Origin: Sulfurisoma sp963709555
GTDB lineage: Bacteria > Pseudomonadota > Gammaproteobacteria > Burkholderiales > Rhodocyclaceae
Length of the DNA: 64,000 nt
Assembly: GCA_963709555.1 (NCBI GenBank)
Contig: CAVPWR010000005.1
Location: forward strand, 248,001-312,000
Reading direction: 5' to 3'
The translations under genes and the position numbers were made by a program. The notes beneath the pieces are model-generated. The model did not search any database, was not told the DNA's origin, and saw nothing but the letters and a program-made list of their open reading frames with translations. Positions 40,816 to 60,992 of this stretch are shown in pieces. The first letter of the stretch is position 1. Each line of letters starts with the position of its first letter.

Positions 40816-42195
40816 CTAGTCGGGGAGAATCTTGCCTGGATTCAGGATGTCGTCGGGATCGAGCGCGCGCTTGATGGCGCGCATGACGTCGAGCGCGGCT
40901 GCGCCGTGCTCCAGTGCCAGGTATTTGCGCTTGCCGCGGCCGACGCCGTGCTCGCCGGTGCAGGTACCTTCGAGGCGGATGGCGCGTTCGACCAGCCGTT
41001 GCGAGAAGGCCTCGGCGCGTTCCATTTCTTCCTTGCGATCAGGATCGGCGAGCAGCAGCAGGTGGAAGTTGCCGTCGCCGACATGGCCGACCAGCGGCGC
41101 GACGAGGCCGCTACTGTCGAGATCGGCAACGGTCTCGGCGATGCACTCCGCCAGGTGCGAGATCGGCACGCAGACGTCGGTGGTGAGCGAACGGGCGCCC
41201 GGCCGCAAGCCGAGGCAGGCGTAGTAGGCGTCGTGCCGTGCCTGCCACAGGCGCGTGCGCTCCTCGGGCTTCACCGCCCATTCGAAATCCATGCCTTCAT
41301 TACAGGCAGCGATGTCCTGCACGCTCTGTGCCTGCTCGGCGACGCCGGCCGGCGAGCCGTGGAACTCGAAGAACAGCGTCGGCGCCTCGCGCAACGCGGT
41401 CTTGCTGTGGCGGTTGATGGCAGTGATGGCCAGTGCGTCGAGCAGTTCCATGCGCGCGACCGGCACGCCGAGTTGTATGGTCTGGATGACGCAGTCGACC
41501 GCGGCGGCAATGGACGGGAAAGTGCAGACCGCGGATGAGATCGCCTCGGGGATGGGGTAGAGCCGCACGGTGAGCTCGGTGATGATGCCGAGCGTACCTT
41601 CGGAGCCGACCAGCAGCCGCGTCAGGTCGTAGCCGGCCGAGGATTTGCGGGCGCGGCTGCCGGTGCGGATGACGCGGCCGTCGGCGAGCACGACGGTCAT
41701 GCCGAGCACGTTCTCGCGCATGGTGCCGTATTTCACCGCGTTCGTTCCCGAGGCGCGCGTTGCCGCCATGCCGCCGAGGCTGGCGTCGGCGCCGGGATCG
41801 ATGGGGAAGAACAGGCCCGTGTCGCGCAGGCTGGCGTTGAGCTGCTTGCGCGTGACGCCAGCCTCGATGGTGGCGTCGAGATCCGCGGCACGCACGGCGC
41901 GCACCTGATTCATGCCGGAGAGGTCGATGCAGACGCCGCCGCGTACGGCATGCAGATGGCCTTCGAGGGAGGTGCCGGTGCCGAAGGCGATCACCGGCAC
42001 GCGATGGGCATGGCAAAGGGCAGTGGTTGCCGCCACCTCGTCGGTGCTCAGCGCGAACACCACCGCGTCCGGCGGCACCGGAGCGAAGGAGGATTCGTCG
42101 CGACCATGCTGCAGCCGCACTGCTTCGCCGACCGAACAGCGCTCGCCGAAGCGCGCGCGCAGGGCGTCGAGCAGGGCTGGCGGCAGGTTGGCCAT
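40816..42195 (-). CDS. FAD-linked oxidase, D-lactate dehydrogenase (cytochrome)-like / GlcD family
   Basis: 459 residues. N-terminal FAD-binding PCMH domain: VIAFGTGTSLEGH, GADASLGGMAATRASGTNAVKYG and VGSEGTLGIITELTVRLYP. The C-terminal oxidase cap has GHVGDGNFH and GTCTGEHGVGRGKRKYL, with histidines typical of D-2-hydroxyacid dehydrogenases. Most like D-lactate dehydrogenase of the Dld/GlcD group; the precise substrate is not proven. ATG at 42195. The nitroreductase gene lies 32 bp upstream on the same strand. Confidence 0.88.
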   Translation of the reverse strand: MANLPPALLDALRARFGERCSVGEAVRLQHGRDESSFAPVPPDAVVFALSTDEVAATTALCHAHRVPVIAFGTGTSLEGHLHAVRGGVCIDLSGMNQVRAVRAADLDATIEAGVTRKQLNASLRDTGLFFPIDPGADASLGGMAATRASGTNAVKYGTMRENVLGMTVVLADGRVIRTGSRARKSSAGYDLTRLLVGSEGTLGIITELTVRLYPIPEAISSAVCTFPSIAAAVDCVIQTIQLGVPVARMELLDALAITAINRHSKTALREAPTLFFEFHGSPAGVAEQAQSVQDIAACNEGMDFEWAVKPEERTRLWQARHDAYYACLGLRPGARSLTTDVCVPISHLAECIAETVADLDSSGLVAPLVGHVGDGNFHLLLLADPDRKEEMERAEAFSQRLVERAIRLEGTCTGEHGVGRGKRKYLALEHGAAALDVMRAIKRALDPDDILNPGKILPD

Positions 42196-42227
42196 GTCAG
42201 GCGAGGCGGTTGCCAGCGGCGGTCCCC

Positions 42228-42824
42228 TCAGAGGATCTGGCAGGCCTCGGCGAAGTCGAGGCGCGGGCTGCGCGGGAACAGCTTGGATGCATCGCCGTAG
42301 CCGAGGTTGCAGAGGAAGTTGGACTTGAAGCGGCCGTCGGGGAAGAATTCGTTGTCGACTGCCGCGTTGTCGAAACCTGACATCGGGCCGCAGTCGAGGC
42401 CTACGGCGCGGGCGGCGAGCATGAAGTAGGCGGTCTGCAGCGTGCCGTTGCGGAAGGCGGTGATGCGCGCGACCTCCTCCTTGCCGGGGCCGTCGAACCA
42501 GGGGCGGGCGTCGGTGTGGGGGAAAAGCTTGGGCAGCAGTTCGAAGAAGCGGCTGTCCTGGGCGAAGATGGCGACGACCGGCGCCGACAGGGTCTTCTCG
42601 ACATTGCCCTCCATCAGCATCGGCTTCAGTCGTGCCTTGGCGGCGGCCGACTTGACGAAGACGACGCGCAGCGGCGAGCAGTTGGCCGAGGTCGGTCCCA
42701 TGCGGGCGATGTTCCAGGCCTGGTGCAGCAGGGCGTCGTCGACCGCTTTGTCGAGCCAGCCGTTGTGAGTGCGTGCTTCCATGAAAAGGGTTGCCAGGGC
42801 TTCTTCCGGGATTTTTGTTGGCAT
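42228..42824 (-). CDS. Nitroreductase family protein (RutE/malonic semialdehyde reductase-like)
   Basis: 198 residues from ATG 42824. FMN-dependent oxidoreductase fold: ARTHNGWLDKAVDDALL, GPTSANCSPLRVVFVKS (FMN phosphate site), AVGLDCGPMSGFD, and FLCNLGYGD near the end. The length and ARTHNGW/GPTSANCSP motifs are those of the RutE subgroup, but no other rut genes are present, so the reaction is left open. Confidence 0.87.
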   Translation of the reverse strand: MPTKIPEEALATLFMEARTHNGWLDKAVDDALLHQAWNIARMGPTSANCSPLRVVFVKSAAAKARLKPMLMEGNVEKTLSAPVVAIFAQDSRFFELLPKLFPHTDARPWFDGPGKEEVARITAFRNGTLQTAYFMLAARAVGLDCGPMSGFDNAAVDNEFFPDGRFKSNFLCNLGYGDASKLFPRSPRLDFAEACQIL

Positions 42825-42914
42825 GGCGTTGTCTCTGTGGGTGGAGGATGGTGCTCTTGATTCTAAGGCCGGCGGTCCACGATGCGACGGGCAATAAACC
42901 ACCTGCAAAGGGCA

Positions 42915-42943
42915 TTGACAAGAATCGGCGACATGACGATAAT
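42915..42943 (+). promoter_or_regulatory. Promoter of the tRNA-tuf operon
   Basis: A perfect -35 TTGACA (42915-42920), a 17-nt spacer and GATAAT (42938-42943), followed by a GC-rich discriminator (GCGCGG), typical of stringently controlled stable-RNA promoters. tRNA-Tyr begins 13 nt later. Confidence 0.85.
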
Positions 42944-42956
42944 GCGCGGTTTCGCT

Positions 42957-43042
<86 letters not shown>

Positions 43043-43096
43043 GGTTATGTCTGTAGCAGGTAAGCAGTTGCTGGTCGCGGTAGCGGCCACAGGCGG

Positions 43097-43170
<74 letters not shown>

Positions 43171-43196
43171 GGCAGTTTGATTGTTTGACAAGTTTC

Positions 43197-43271
<75 letters not shown>

Positions 43272-43310
43272 GGTTTTAAAGTTCTGTTCATTTGATTGGG
43301 GTGATCGATC

Positions 43311-44501
<1,191 letters not shown>

Positions 44502-44520
44502 GGGGTCTCACGGCTTCAGG

Positions 44521-44551
44521 AGGGCGGCACCCGCGAGGGTGTCGCCCTTTT
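44521..44551 (+). terminator. Terminator-like hairpin after tuf copy 1
   Basis: AGGGCGGCACCC (44521-44532) pairs with GGGTGTCGCCCT (44537-44548), one G-T pair, GCGA loop, then TTT. Lies between tuf and tRNA-Trp and may end part of the tuf transcripts. Confidence 0.6.
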
Positions 44552-44564
44552 GGGTCTCTGCTGC

Positions 44565-44640
44565 AGGGGCGTAGCTCAATTGGCAGAGCGACGGTCTCCA
44601 AAACCGTAGGTTGGGGGTTCGATTCCCTCCGCCCCTGCCA
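44565..44640 (+). tRNA. tRNA-Trp (CCA)
   Basis: 76 nt with encoded 3' CCA. Acceptor AGGGGCG/CGCCCCT; anticodon loop CTCCAAA between ACGGT and ACCGT gives CCA. Just upstream of secE, the usual place. Confidence 0.97.
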
Positions 44641-44711
44641 CCGAATACATTGATACACGCCGCACGCTCGATCGCTGACGTATTGCCCGAGGATAGCAAC
44701 GTACCTTAACG

Positions 44712-45065
44712 ATGGCCGACAAAATCAAATTCGCGCTGGCACTGCTGCTGCTGGCGGCCGGTCTTGCCGGCTTTTACCTGCTCGGCGAGCAGGCGATGAT
44801 CGTGCGCGTGCTGTCGGTGCTCGCCGGCGTCGGCGCCGGCGCGGCCGTTGCGTGGTACACCGAGCCGGGCCAGCGCTTCTTTGCCTTCAGCAAGGAAGCG
44901 ACGGCCGAAGCCAAGAAGGTTGCTTGGCCGACGCGCAAGGAAACCTTGCAAACGACGGGCATCGTCTTCGGCTTTGTCGTGGTCATGGCCATCTTCCTTT
45001 GGCTGACCGACAAGAGTCTCGAGTGGGTGCTCTACGATCTGGTGCTGGGCTGGAAAAAATCATGA
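44712..45065 (+). CDS. secE: Preprotein translocase subunit SecE
   Basis: 117 residues with three hydrophobic helices (about 7-25, 30-48 and 84-99), the long three-helix form of proteobacteria. The conserved cytoplasmic stretch before the last helix is EAKKVAWPTRKET. Part of the SecYEG channel. Its stop overlaps the nusG ATG by 4 bp. Confidence 0.95.
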   Translation: MADKIKFALALLLLAAGLAGFYLLGEQAMIVRVLSVLAGVGAGAAVAWYTEPGQRFFAFSKEATAEAKKVAWPTRKETLQTTGIVFGFVVVMAIFLWLTDKSLEWVLYDLVLGWKKS

Positions 45066-45595
45066 CAAAACGCTGGTACGTCGTTCACGCCTATTCCGGC
45101 TTCGAGAAATCGGTGCAACGCGCGCTGATCGAGCGCATCGCCCGCGCCGGCATGCAGGACAAGTTTGGCCAGATCCTCGTTCCGGTCGAAGAAGTCATCG
45201 AGATGAAGGGCGGTCAGAAGAGCATTTCCGAGCGCAAGTTCTTCCCCGGCTATGTCCTCTGCGAAATGGACATGGACGACGAGTCGTGGCACCTCGTCAA
45301 GAGCACGCCCAAGGTCACCGGTTTCGTCGGCGGCACCGCCAACAAGCCGACACCGATTTCCGAGAAGGAAGTCGACAAGATCATGCAGCAGATGCAGGAG
45401 GGCGTGGAGAAGCCGCGTCCCAAGGTGCTGTTCGAAGCCGGCGAGTTGGTGCGGGTCAAGGATGGCCCCTTTACCGACTTCAACGGCAGCGTCGAGGAAG
45501 TCAATTACGAAAAGAGCCGCTTGCGCGTCGCGGTCACGATTTTCGGCCGCTCCACGCCGGTGGAACTGGAGTTCTCCCAGGTCGAGAAGGCCTAA
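45062..45595 (+). CDS. nusG: Transcription termination/antitermination protein NusG
   Basis: 177 residues. The NGN domain (KRWYVVHAYSGFEKSV; RKFFPGYVLCEM) binds RNA polymerase; the C-terminal KOW motif (GELVRVKDGPFTDFNGSVEE) contacts Rho or ribosomal S10. ATGA overlap with secE. Confidence 0.97.
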   Translation: MTKRWYVVHAYSGFEKSVQRALIERIARAGMQDKFGQILVPVEEVIEMKGGQKSISERKFFPGYVLCEMDMDDESWHLVKSTPKVTGFVGGTANKPTPISEKEVDKIMQQMQEGVEKPRPKVLFEAGELVRVKDGPFTDFNGSVEEVNYEKSRLRVAVTIFGRSTPVELEFSQVEKA

Positions 45596-45623
45596 GCGTT
45601 TCAGAGTCAGGTTGTTTGCCGTC

Positions 45624-45645
45624 GCCCCGGCGGTTTTTCCGGGGC
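45624..45645 (+). other. Hairpin between nusG and rplK
   Basis: GCCCCGG (45624-45630) and CCGGGGC (45639-45645) with an 8-nt loop including TTTTT. The 108-bp gap otherwise holds no gene. Possibly a weak terminator or part of a ribosomal-protein leader. Confidence 0.4.
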
Positions 45646-45703
45646 AAGAGGAGCGCAAGTAGCAATGTCGAAAGCGCGTTACCACTCACACAGGAGCTAG
45701 TAA

Positions 45704-46135
45704 ATGGCGAAGAAAATCGTCGGCTACATCAAGCTGCAAGTGCCGGCCGGCAAGGCGAACCCGTCGCCCCCGATCGGCCCCGCGCTCGGCCAGCGCGGTC
45801 TCAACATCATGGAATTCTGCAAGGCGTTCAACGCCAAGACCCAGAGCCTCGAGCCCGGTCTGCCGATTCCCGTGGTGATCACCGCCTTCGCGGACAAGAG
45901 CTTCACCTTCATCATGAAGACGCCGCCCGCGACCGTCCTCATCAAGAAGGCCGCCGGCATCCAGAAGGGTTCGCCGAAGCCCCATACCGACAAGGTCGGC
46001 AATCTCACCCGCGCCCAGGCCGAGGATATCGCCAAGGCCAAGATGCCGGATCTCACCGCCGCCGACATGGATGCCGCGGTGCGCACCATCGCCGGCAGTG
46101 CCCGCAGCATGGGCATCACCGTGGAAGGAGTCTGA
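45704..46135 (+). CDS. rplK: 50S ribosomal protein L11
   Basis: 143 residues. N-terminal KLQVPAGKANPSPPIGPALG with its proline-rich motif, and the C-terminal rRNA-binding domain ending AGSARSMGITVEGV. Part of the GTPase-associated centre with L10/L12. Separated by one base from the rplA start. Confidence 0.98.
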   Translation: MAKKIVGYIKLQVPAGKANPSPPIGPALGQRGLNIMEFCKAFNAKTQSLEPGLPIPVVITAFADKSFTFIMKTPPATVLIKKAAGIQKGSPKPHTDKVGNLTRAQAEDIAKAKMPDLTAADMDAAVRTIAGSARSMGITVEGV

Positions 46136-46136
46136 C

Positions 46137-46844
46137 ATGGCGAAGCTTTCCAAACGCACCCAGGCGCTGCGCGCCACGATCGACCGCAACAAGCTCTACC
46201 CCGTCGCCGAGGCCCTCGGCCTGGTGAAGGGCAATGCCACTGCCAAGTTCGATGAGTCCATCGACGTCGCCGTGAACCTCGGCGTCGATGCCAAGAAATC
46301 CGACCAGCTGGTGCGCGGTTCCGTCGTGCTGCCGGCCGGCACCGGCAAGAACGTCCGCGTCGCCGTGTTCGCCCAGGGCGCCAAGGCCGACGAAGCGAGG
46401 GCGGCCGGTGCCGATGTGGTTGGTTTCGATGATCTGGCTGCCAGCGTCAAGGGCGGCACCATCGATTTCGACGTCTGCATCGCCACGCCCGACGCCATGA
46501 AGGTGGTCGGCGCGCTCGGCCAGATCCTCGGCCCGCGCGGTCTGATGCCGAACCCGAAGGTCGGCACCGTGAGCATGGATGTCACCACCGCCGTGAAGAA
46601 CGCCAAGGCCGGTCAGGTGCAGTACCGCACCGACAAGGGCGGCATCATCCAGTGCACCATCGGCCGCGCCTCCTTCACCGTCGAGGCCCTGCAGCAGAAC
46701 CTGGGTGCGCTGCTCGATGCGCTGAACAAGGCCAAGCCGGCCGCTTCCAAGGGTGTGTACCTGAAGAAGGTCGCGCTGTCCTCCACCATGGGTGGCGGTG
46801 TGCGCGTCGATCAGGCCAGCCTGGCTGCGCCGCAGGCCCAGTAA
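46137..46844 (+). CDS. rplA: 50S ribosomal protein L1
   Basis: 235 residues from ATG 46137. Two-domain L1 with GPRGLMPNPKVGTVS and KGGIIQCTIGR. Binds 23S rRNA at the L1 stalk and usually represses its own operon through a site in the rplK leader. Confidence 0.98.
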   Translation: MAKLSKRTQALRATIDRNKLYPVAEALGLVKGNATAKFDESIDVAVNLGVDAKKSDQLVRGSVVLPAGTGKNVRVAVFAQGAKADEARAAGADVVGFDDLAASVKGGTIDFDVCIATPDAMKVVGALGQILGPRGLMPNPKVGTVSMDVTTAVKNAKAGQVQYRTDKGGIIQCTIGRASFTVEALQQNLGALLDALNKAKPAASKGVYLKKVALSSTMGGGVRVDQASLAAPQAQ

Positions 46845-46859
46845 GAATCTGCAACAGAA

Positions 46860-47090
46860 ACTTTGAGACGTTGCCGGCGCCTTCGGGCGGCGGTGGCGGA
46901 TCGTCAAAGACCGCAGGCGCCGAACGGACGAAGTCCCGGAGGCTTAATCGCAAGGCAGCATGCTTGCAACCTGCGCAGACGGTGTGCTCAGAACAGGATT
47001 TTTGCCCCGGCGCAAACCGGTGCAGTGCTCCTGATCCAGGTCGCCGTGGGTGCGACGGCAGTATTCGTCGCGTGTGGACTTGAAAGGAGA
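46860..47090 (+). promoter_or_regulatory. Ribosomal protein L10 leader
   Basis: The 254-bp gap before rplJ has the recognisable parts of the L10 leader RNA: GACCGCAGGCGCCGAACGG, then a CGCAAGGC...GCATGCTTGC stem region and CCTGCGCAGACGGTGT. In known leaders L10(L12)4 binds here to repress rplJL. GGAGATTGGATTC precedes the rplJ ATG. Confidence 0.75.
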
Positions 47091-47098
47091 TTGGATTC

Positions 47099-47602
47099 AT
47101 GGGACTTAATCTGAACGACAAGAAGGCCATCGTGGCCGAGGTGTCGGCGGAAGTTGCCAAGGCTCAGACTCTTGTCGTCGCCGAGTATCGTGGCATCGAG
47201 GTGGGAGATCTCACCGCGCTGCGCAAGAAGGCACGCGAGGGCGGCGTTTACCTGCGGGTGTTGAAGAACACCCTGGTGCGTCGGGCTGTGGTCGACACTT
47301 CCTTCGCCGGCCTCACGGACCATATGGTCGGGCCGCTGATCTACGCCTTCTCGGCGGATGCGGTCGCGGCCGCCAAGGTGCTGCAGGACTTCGCCAAGGG
47401 CAATGACAAGCTGGTGCTCAAGGCGGGCTGCTACAGCGGCAAGGTTCTCGACAAGGCCGGTGTGCAGGCGCTCGCCTCCATCCCCAGCCGCGAAGAACTT
47501 CTCGCCAAGCTGCTCGGTGTCATGCAGGCGCCGGTCTCGGGCTTCGTCGGTGCGCTTGCCGCGCTGGCCAAGAAGCGCGAAGCAGAAGGCGCTGCCGCCT
47601 GA
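47099..47602 (+). CDS. rplJ: 50S ribosomal protein L10
   Basis: 167 residues. N-terminal rRNA-binding domain (MGLNLNDKKAIVAEVS; VAEYRGIEVGDLTALRK) and a C-terminal helix that holds L7/L12 dimers. Ends in an Ala/Glu-rich tail. Preceded by AAGGAG. Confidence 0.97.
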   Translation: MGLNLNDKKAIVAEVSAEVAKAQTLVVAEYRGIEVGDLTALRKKAREGGVYLRVLKNTLVRRAVVDTSFAGLTDHMVGPLIYAFSADAVAAAKVLQDFAKGNDKLVLKAGCYSGKVLDKAGVQALASIPSREELLAKLLGVMQAPVSGFVGALAALAKKREAEGAAA

Positions 47603-47656
47603 TCGACCGATCGTACGGAACCACATTCACGAAATTCAGACTTAGGAGTAATTGCA

Positions 47657-48031
<375 letters not shown>

Positions 48032-48048
48032 TCGTTCTTTTGCAGCGA

Positions 48049-48074
48049 GGGCTGGCGGCTGTTGCCGCCAGCCC
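48049..48074 (+). terminator. Attenuator-like hairpin between rplL and rpoB
   Basis: Perfect 11-bp stem GGGCTGGCGGC (48049-48059) / GCCGCCAGCCC (48064-48074), TGTT loop, followed by TGTTGTGC rather than a T-run. In many proteobacteria a partial terminator here reduces rpoBC relative to ribosomal proteins. Confidence 0.65.
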
Positions 48075-48205
48075 TGTTGTGCATTGTGCAATTTGTTTTT
48101 CTGCCATTCGACCTGAACGAAAACCCGAATCGGCGGTCAGCAGAGCGGCTTGGGCAGCCAGGCATTTCTCCTGACCATCGACTCTGAAAAGAGAACGGAG
48201 CCACC

Positions 48206-52309
<4,104 letters not shown>

Positions 52310-52343
52310 TCCCCGCGTCATCCTGTAGCCTGGAGATTCCGAC

Positions 52344-56548
<4,205 letters not shown>

Positions 56549-56552
<4 letters not shown>

Positions 56553-56577
56553 CGCTGCACGATCTGGAATGTAGAAT
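56549..56577 (+). promoter_or_regulatory. Promoter of the str operon (rpsL-rpsG-fusA-tuf)
   Basis: TTGACG (56549-56554), exactly 17 nt, and TAGAAT (56572-56577) preceded by TG at 56570-56571 (TGTAGAAT region). The -35 box overlaps the last codon positions of rpoC. Confidence 0.8.
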
Positions 56578-56578
56578 C

Positions 56579-56609
56579 CCGCCTCTTTTCTCCCATGAGG
56601 GAGAGGCGG
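56579..56609 (+). other. Double-stem hairpin in the rpoC-rpsL gap
   Basis: CCGCCT/AGGCGG outside and CTCCC-ATGA-GGGAG inside (56590-56603). It could end rpoC transcripts or form the 5' end of the rpsL leader. No T-run follows. Confidence 0.45.
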
Positions 56610-56687
56610 AGTTGCGAAAAAACCGCTGCAATCAGTGTTCAGCGGCAGGAATCGCTAACGGGTAACAGTTTTCGGGATCAAGAGAAT

Positions 56688-57065
56688 ATGCCTACCATCA
56701 ATCAACTCGTGCGCAAGGGTCGTCAAGCCCCGCAGAGCAAGAGCAAAGTACCCGCCCTGGCGAATTGCCCGGCCAAGCGTGGCGTTTGCACCCGCGTCTA
56801 TACCACGACGCCGAAAAAGCCGAACTCCGCCCTGCGTAAGGTTGCCAAGGTGCGCCTGACCAATGGTTTCGAGGTCATCTCCTACATCGGTGGCGAAGGC
56901 CACAACCTGCAGGAGCACTCTGTGGTCCTGATCCGCGGCGGTCGCGTCAAGGACCTGCCGGGTGTGCGCTATCACATCGTTCGCGGCAGCCTCGACACCC
57001 AGGGTGTCAAGGACCGCAAGCAGAGCCGTTCCAAGTACGGCGCCAAGCGGCCCAAGGCTGCGTAA
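56688..57065 (+). CDS. rpsL: 30S ribosomal protein S12
   Basis: 125 residues from ATG 56688. Conserved TTTPKKPNSALRKV and GGRVKDLPGVRYH segments carry the unsubstituted lysines at the streptomycin-resistance sites, so the protein is of sensitive type. Located at the decoding centre. First gene of the str operon. Confidence 0.98.
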   Translation: MPTINQLVRKGRQAPQSKSKVPALANCPAKRGVCTRVYTTTPKKPNSALRKVAKVRLTNGFEVISYIGGEGHNLQEHSVVLIRGGRVKDLPGVRYHIVRGSLDTQGVKDRKQSRSKYGAKRPKAA

Positions 57066-57092
57066 GCAAGTATTCGCCAGTAGAGGTTATCC

Positions 57093-57563
57093 ATGCCCCG
57101 TCGTCGTGAAGTACCCAAGCGCGATATCCTGCCCGATCCCAAGTTCGGCAGCGTCGATCTCTCGAAGTTCGTCAATGTGCTGATGACCAGCGGCAAGAAG
57201 TCCGTCGCCGAGCGCATCATCTACGGCGCGTTTGCCGTGATTGCCAGCAAGAGCGGGAAGGATCCGCTCGAAGTGTTCAATCAGGCGGTGAGCAACGTCA
57301 AGCCGATCGTCGAGGTCAAAAGTCGTCGCGTCGGCGGTGCCAATTATCAGGTTCCCGTCGAGGTGCGCCCGACGCGCCGCATGGCGCTGTCCATGCGTTG
57401 GCTGCGCGAAGCTGCGCGCAAGCGCTCCGAGAAGTCCATGGGTCAGCGGCTGGCGAGCGAATTGCTCGAGGCGGCCGAGGGTCGTGGCGCGGCCATGAAG
57501 AAGCGCGAAGAGATTCATCGCATGGCCGAGGCCAACAAGGCCTTCTCGCACTTCCGTTTCTGA
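57093..57563 (+). CDS. rpsG: 30S ribosomal protein S7
   Basis: 156 residues. Starts MPRRREVPKRDILPDPK and contains GGANYQVPVEVRPTRR, the 16S-binding segment. Nucleates the small-subunit head; in E. coli it also represses the str operon. Follows rpsL by 27 bp. Confidence 0.98.
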   Translation: MPRRREVPKRDILPDPKFGSVDLSKFVNVLMTSGKKSVAERIIYGAFAVIASKSGKDPLEVFNQAVSNVKPIVEVKSRRVGGANYQVPVEVRPTRRMALSMRWLREAARKRSEKSMGQRLASELLEAAEGRGAAMKKREEIHRMAEANKAFSHFRF

Positions 57564-57574
57564 TGATTTCCGTG

Positions 57575-57608
57575 CCGCGCCAGTACGCTGGCGCGGTTTT
57601 GTTTTTTT
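57575..57608 (+). terminator. Rho-independent terminator between rpsG and fusA
   Basis: Perfect 9-bp stem CCGCGCCAG/CTGGCGCGG with a TACG loop (57575-57596) followed by TTTTGTTTTTTT. Strong by appearance; fusA must rely on readthrough or its own promoter in the following 68 bp, where I see none clearly. Confidence 0.85.
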
Positions 57609-57676
57609 GCCGCCTTGGCGTGCCGCGCAACTGCGGGGCCCACGGCGGTTTGGCTTAGATAAGGCAGGTAATCAAA

Positions 57677-59770
57677 GTGGCCCGCAAGACTCCCATCGAG
57701 CGCTACCGCAACATCGGCATTTCCGCGCACATCGACGCCGGCAAGACGACAACGACGGAACGCATCCTGTTCTACACCGGCGTCAATCACAAGATTGGCG
57801 AAGTGCATGATGGCGCCGCCACCATGGACTGGATGGAGCAGGAGCAGGAGCGGGGCATCACCATTACCTCTGCCGCCACGACCTGTTTCTGGAAGGGCAT
57901 GGCCGGAAATTATCCGGAGCACCGCGTCAACATCATCGATACCCCCGGCCACGTCAACTTCACCATCGAGGTGGAACGCTCGATGCGTGTGCTGGATGGT
58001 GCTTGCATGGTCTATTGTGCGGTCGGCGGCGTGCAGCCGCAGTCCGAGACGGTGTGGCGTCAGGCCAACAAATACGGTGTGCCGCGCCTGGCCTTCGTCA
58101 ACAAGATGGACCGCACCGGCGCCAATTTCTTCAAGGTGCACGACCAGATGCGCGAGCGCCTCAAGGCCAATCCGATTCCGATCCAGATTCCGATCGGCGC
58201 GGAGGACAAGTTCGAGGGCGTGGTCGATCTGATCAAGATGAAGGCCATCATTTGGGATGATGCCAGTCAGGGCACCAAGTTCACCTATGGCGAAATTCCG
58301 GCCGACCTTGTGGCTACCGCCAATGAATGGCGCGAGAAGATGCTCGAGGCCGCCGCCGAAGCCTCTGAAGAACTGATGAACAAGTATCTCGAAGAGGGCG
58401 ACCTCTCCGAGGAGGACATCAAGAAGGGCTTGCGTCAGCGCACCATCGCCAGCGAGATTGTTCCGATGTTGTGCGGCTCCGCCTTCAAGAACAAGGGTGT
58501 CCAGGCCATGCTTGACGCCGTCATCGAACTGATGCCGGCGCCGACGGACATCCCGCCGGTCACCGGCATCCTCGAAAACGAAACCGAGGGCCAGCGCAGG
58601 GCGGCCGACGATGAACCGTTTGCGGCCCTGGCGTTCAAGATCATGACCGACCCTTACGTCGGGCAGCTCACCTTCTTCCGTGTCTATTCCGGGGTCATCA
58701 AGTCCGGAGACACCATCTATAACCCGATCAAGGGCCGCAAGGAGCGGATCGGCCGCATCCTGCAGATGCACGCCAACCAGCGCGAGGAAATCAAGGAAGT
58801 CTGTGCCGGTGACATCGCCGCCGCGGTCGGCCTCAAGGAAGCGACCACGGGCGAGACGATCTGTGCCCTGGATCACGTCATCACCCTGGTGCGCATGGTG
58901 TTCCCCGAGCCGGTGATCCACGTCGCCGTCGAGCCGAAGACCAAGGCCGACCAGGAAAAGATGGGTATCGCGCTGAATCGCCTGGCTCAGGAAGATCCGT
59001 CCTTCCGCGTCCGTACCGACGAAGAGTCGGGTCAGACCATCATTTCAGGCATGGGTGAACTGCACCTCGAGATTCTGGTCGATCGCATGAAGCGCGAATT
59101 CAGCGTCGAGGCCAGCGTCGGTGCCCCGCAGGTGGCGTATCGCGAAGCGATTCGCAAGGCGGTGGAGCAGGAAGGCAAGTTCGTCAAGCAGTCGGGTGGT
59201 CGCGGCCAGTATGGTCACGTCTGGATCAAGCTGGAGCCGAACGAGACGGGCAAAGGCTTCGAATTCGTTGATGCCATCAAGGGCGGCACCGTGCCGCGCG
59301 AATTCATCCCGGCGGTGGAAAAGGGCCTCATCGACACGTTGCCGAACGGCGTGCTGGCCGGCTTCCCGGTGGTCGACGTCAAGGTCACCCTGTTCGACGG
59401 CTCCTACCACGACGTGGATTCGAATGAAAATGCCTTCAAGATGGCCGCATCGATGGCCTTCAAGGATGCCATGCGCAAGGCCAGCCCCGTGCTGCTCGAA
59501 CCGATGATGGCGGTCGAGGTCGAGACGCCCGAAGACTACATGGGCAACGTCATGGGCGACCTCTCGGGGCGCCGCGGCATCGTGCATGGCATGGAAGACC
59601 AGGTCGGCGGCATCAAGCTGATCAAGGCCGAAGTGCCGCTCGCCGAGATGTTCGGCTATTCGACGCAGCTGCGCTCCCTGTCGCAGGGCCGCGCCACCTA
59701 CTCGATGGAATTCAAGCACTACAGCGAGGCGCCGAAGAACGTCGCCGAAGCCGTTATCAACAAGAAGTAA
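57677..59770 (+). CDS. fusA: Elongation factor G
   Basis: 697 residues from GTG 57677. Drives ribosomal translocation. AHIDAGKTT (17-25), DTPGHVNF and NKMD are the GTPase motifs, and domain IV includes GGRGQYGHVWIKLEP. This is the genuine EF-G; the 690-residue relative at 22251 is a divergent paralogue. tuf copy 2 follows 24 bp later. Confidence 0.98.
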   Translation: MARKTPIERYRNIGISAHIDAGKTTTTERILFYTGVNHKIGEVHDGAATMDWMEQEQERGITITSAATTCFWKGMAGNYPEHRVNIIDTPGHVNFTIEVERSMRVLDGACMVYCAVGGVQPQSETVWRQANKYGVPRLAFVNKMDRTGANFFKVHDQMRERLKANPIPIQIPIGAEDKFEGVVDLIKMKAIIWDDASQGTKFTYGEIPADLVATANEWREKMLEAAAEASEELMNKYLEEGDLSEEDIKKGLRQRTIASEIVPMLCGSAFKNKGVQAMLDAVIELMPAPTDIPPVTGILENETEGQRRAADDEPFAALAFKIMTDPYVGQLTFFRVYSGVIKSGDTIYNPIKGRKERIGRILQMHANQREEIKEVCAGDIAAAVGLKEATTGETICALDHVITLVRMVFPEPVIHVAVEPKTKADQEKMGIALNRLAQEDPSFRVRTDEESGQTIISGMGELHLEILVDRMKREFSVEASVGAPQVAYREAIRKAVEQEGKFVKQSGGRGQYGHVWIKLEPNETGKGFEFVDAIKGGTVPREFIPAVEKGLIDTLPNGVLAGFPVVDVKVTLFDGSYHDVDSNENAFKMAASMAFKDAMRKASPVLLEPMMAVEVETPEDYMGNVMGDLSGRRGIVHGMEDQVGGIKLIKAEVPLAEMFGYSTQLRSLSQGRATYSMEFKHYSEAPKNVAEAVINKK

Positions 59771-59794
59771 TCCGTTCTTTAAAGGAAGCGAATC

Positions 59795-60985
<1,191 letters not shown>

Positions 60986-60992
60986 GAACCAC

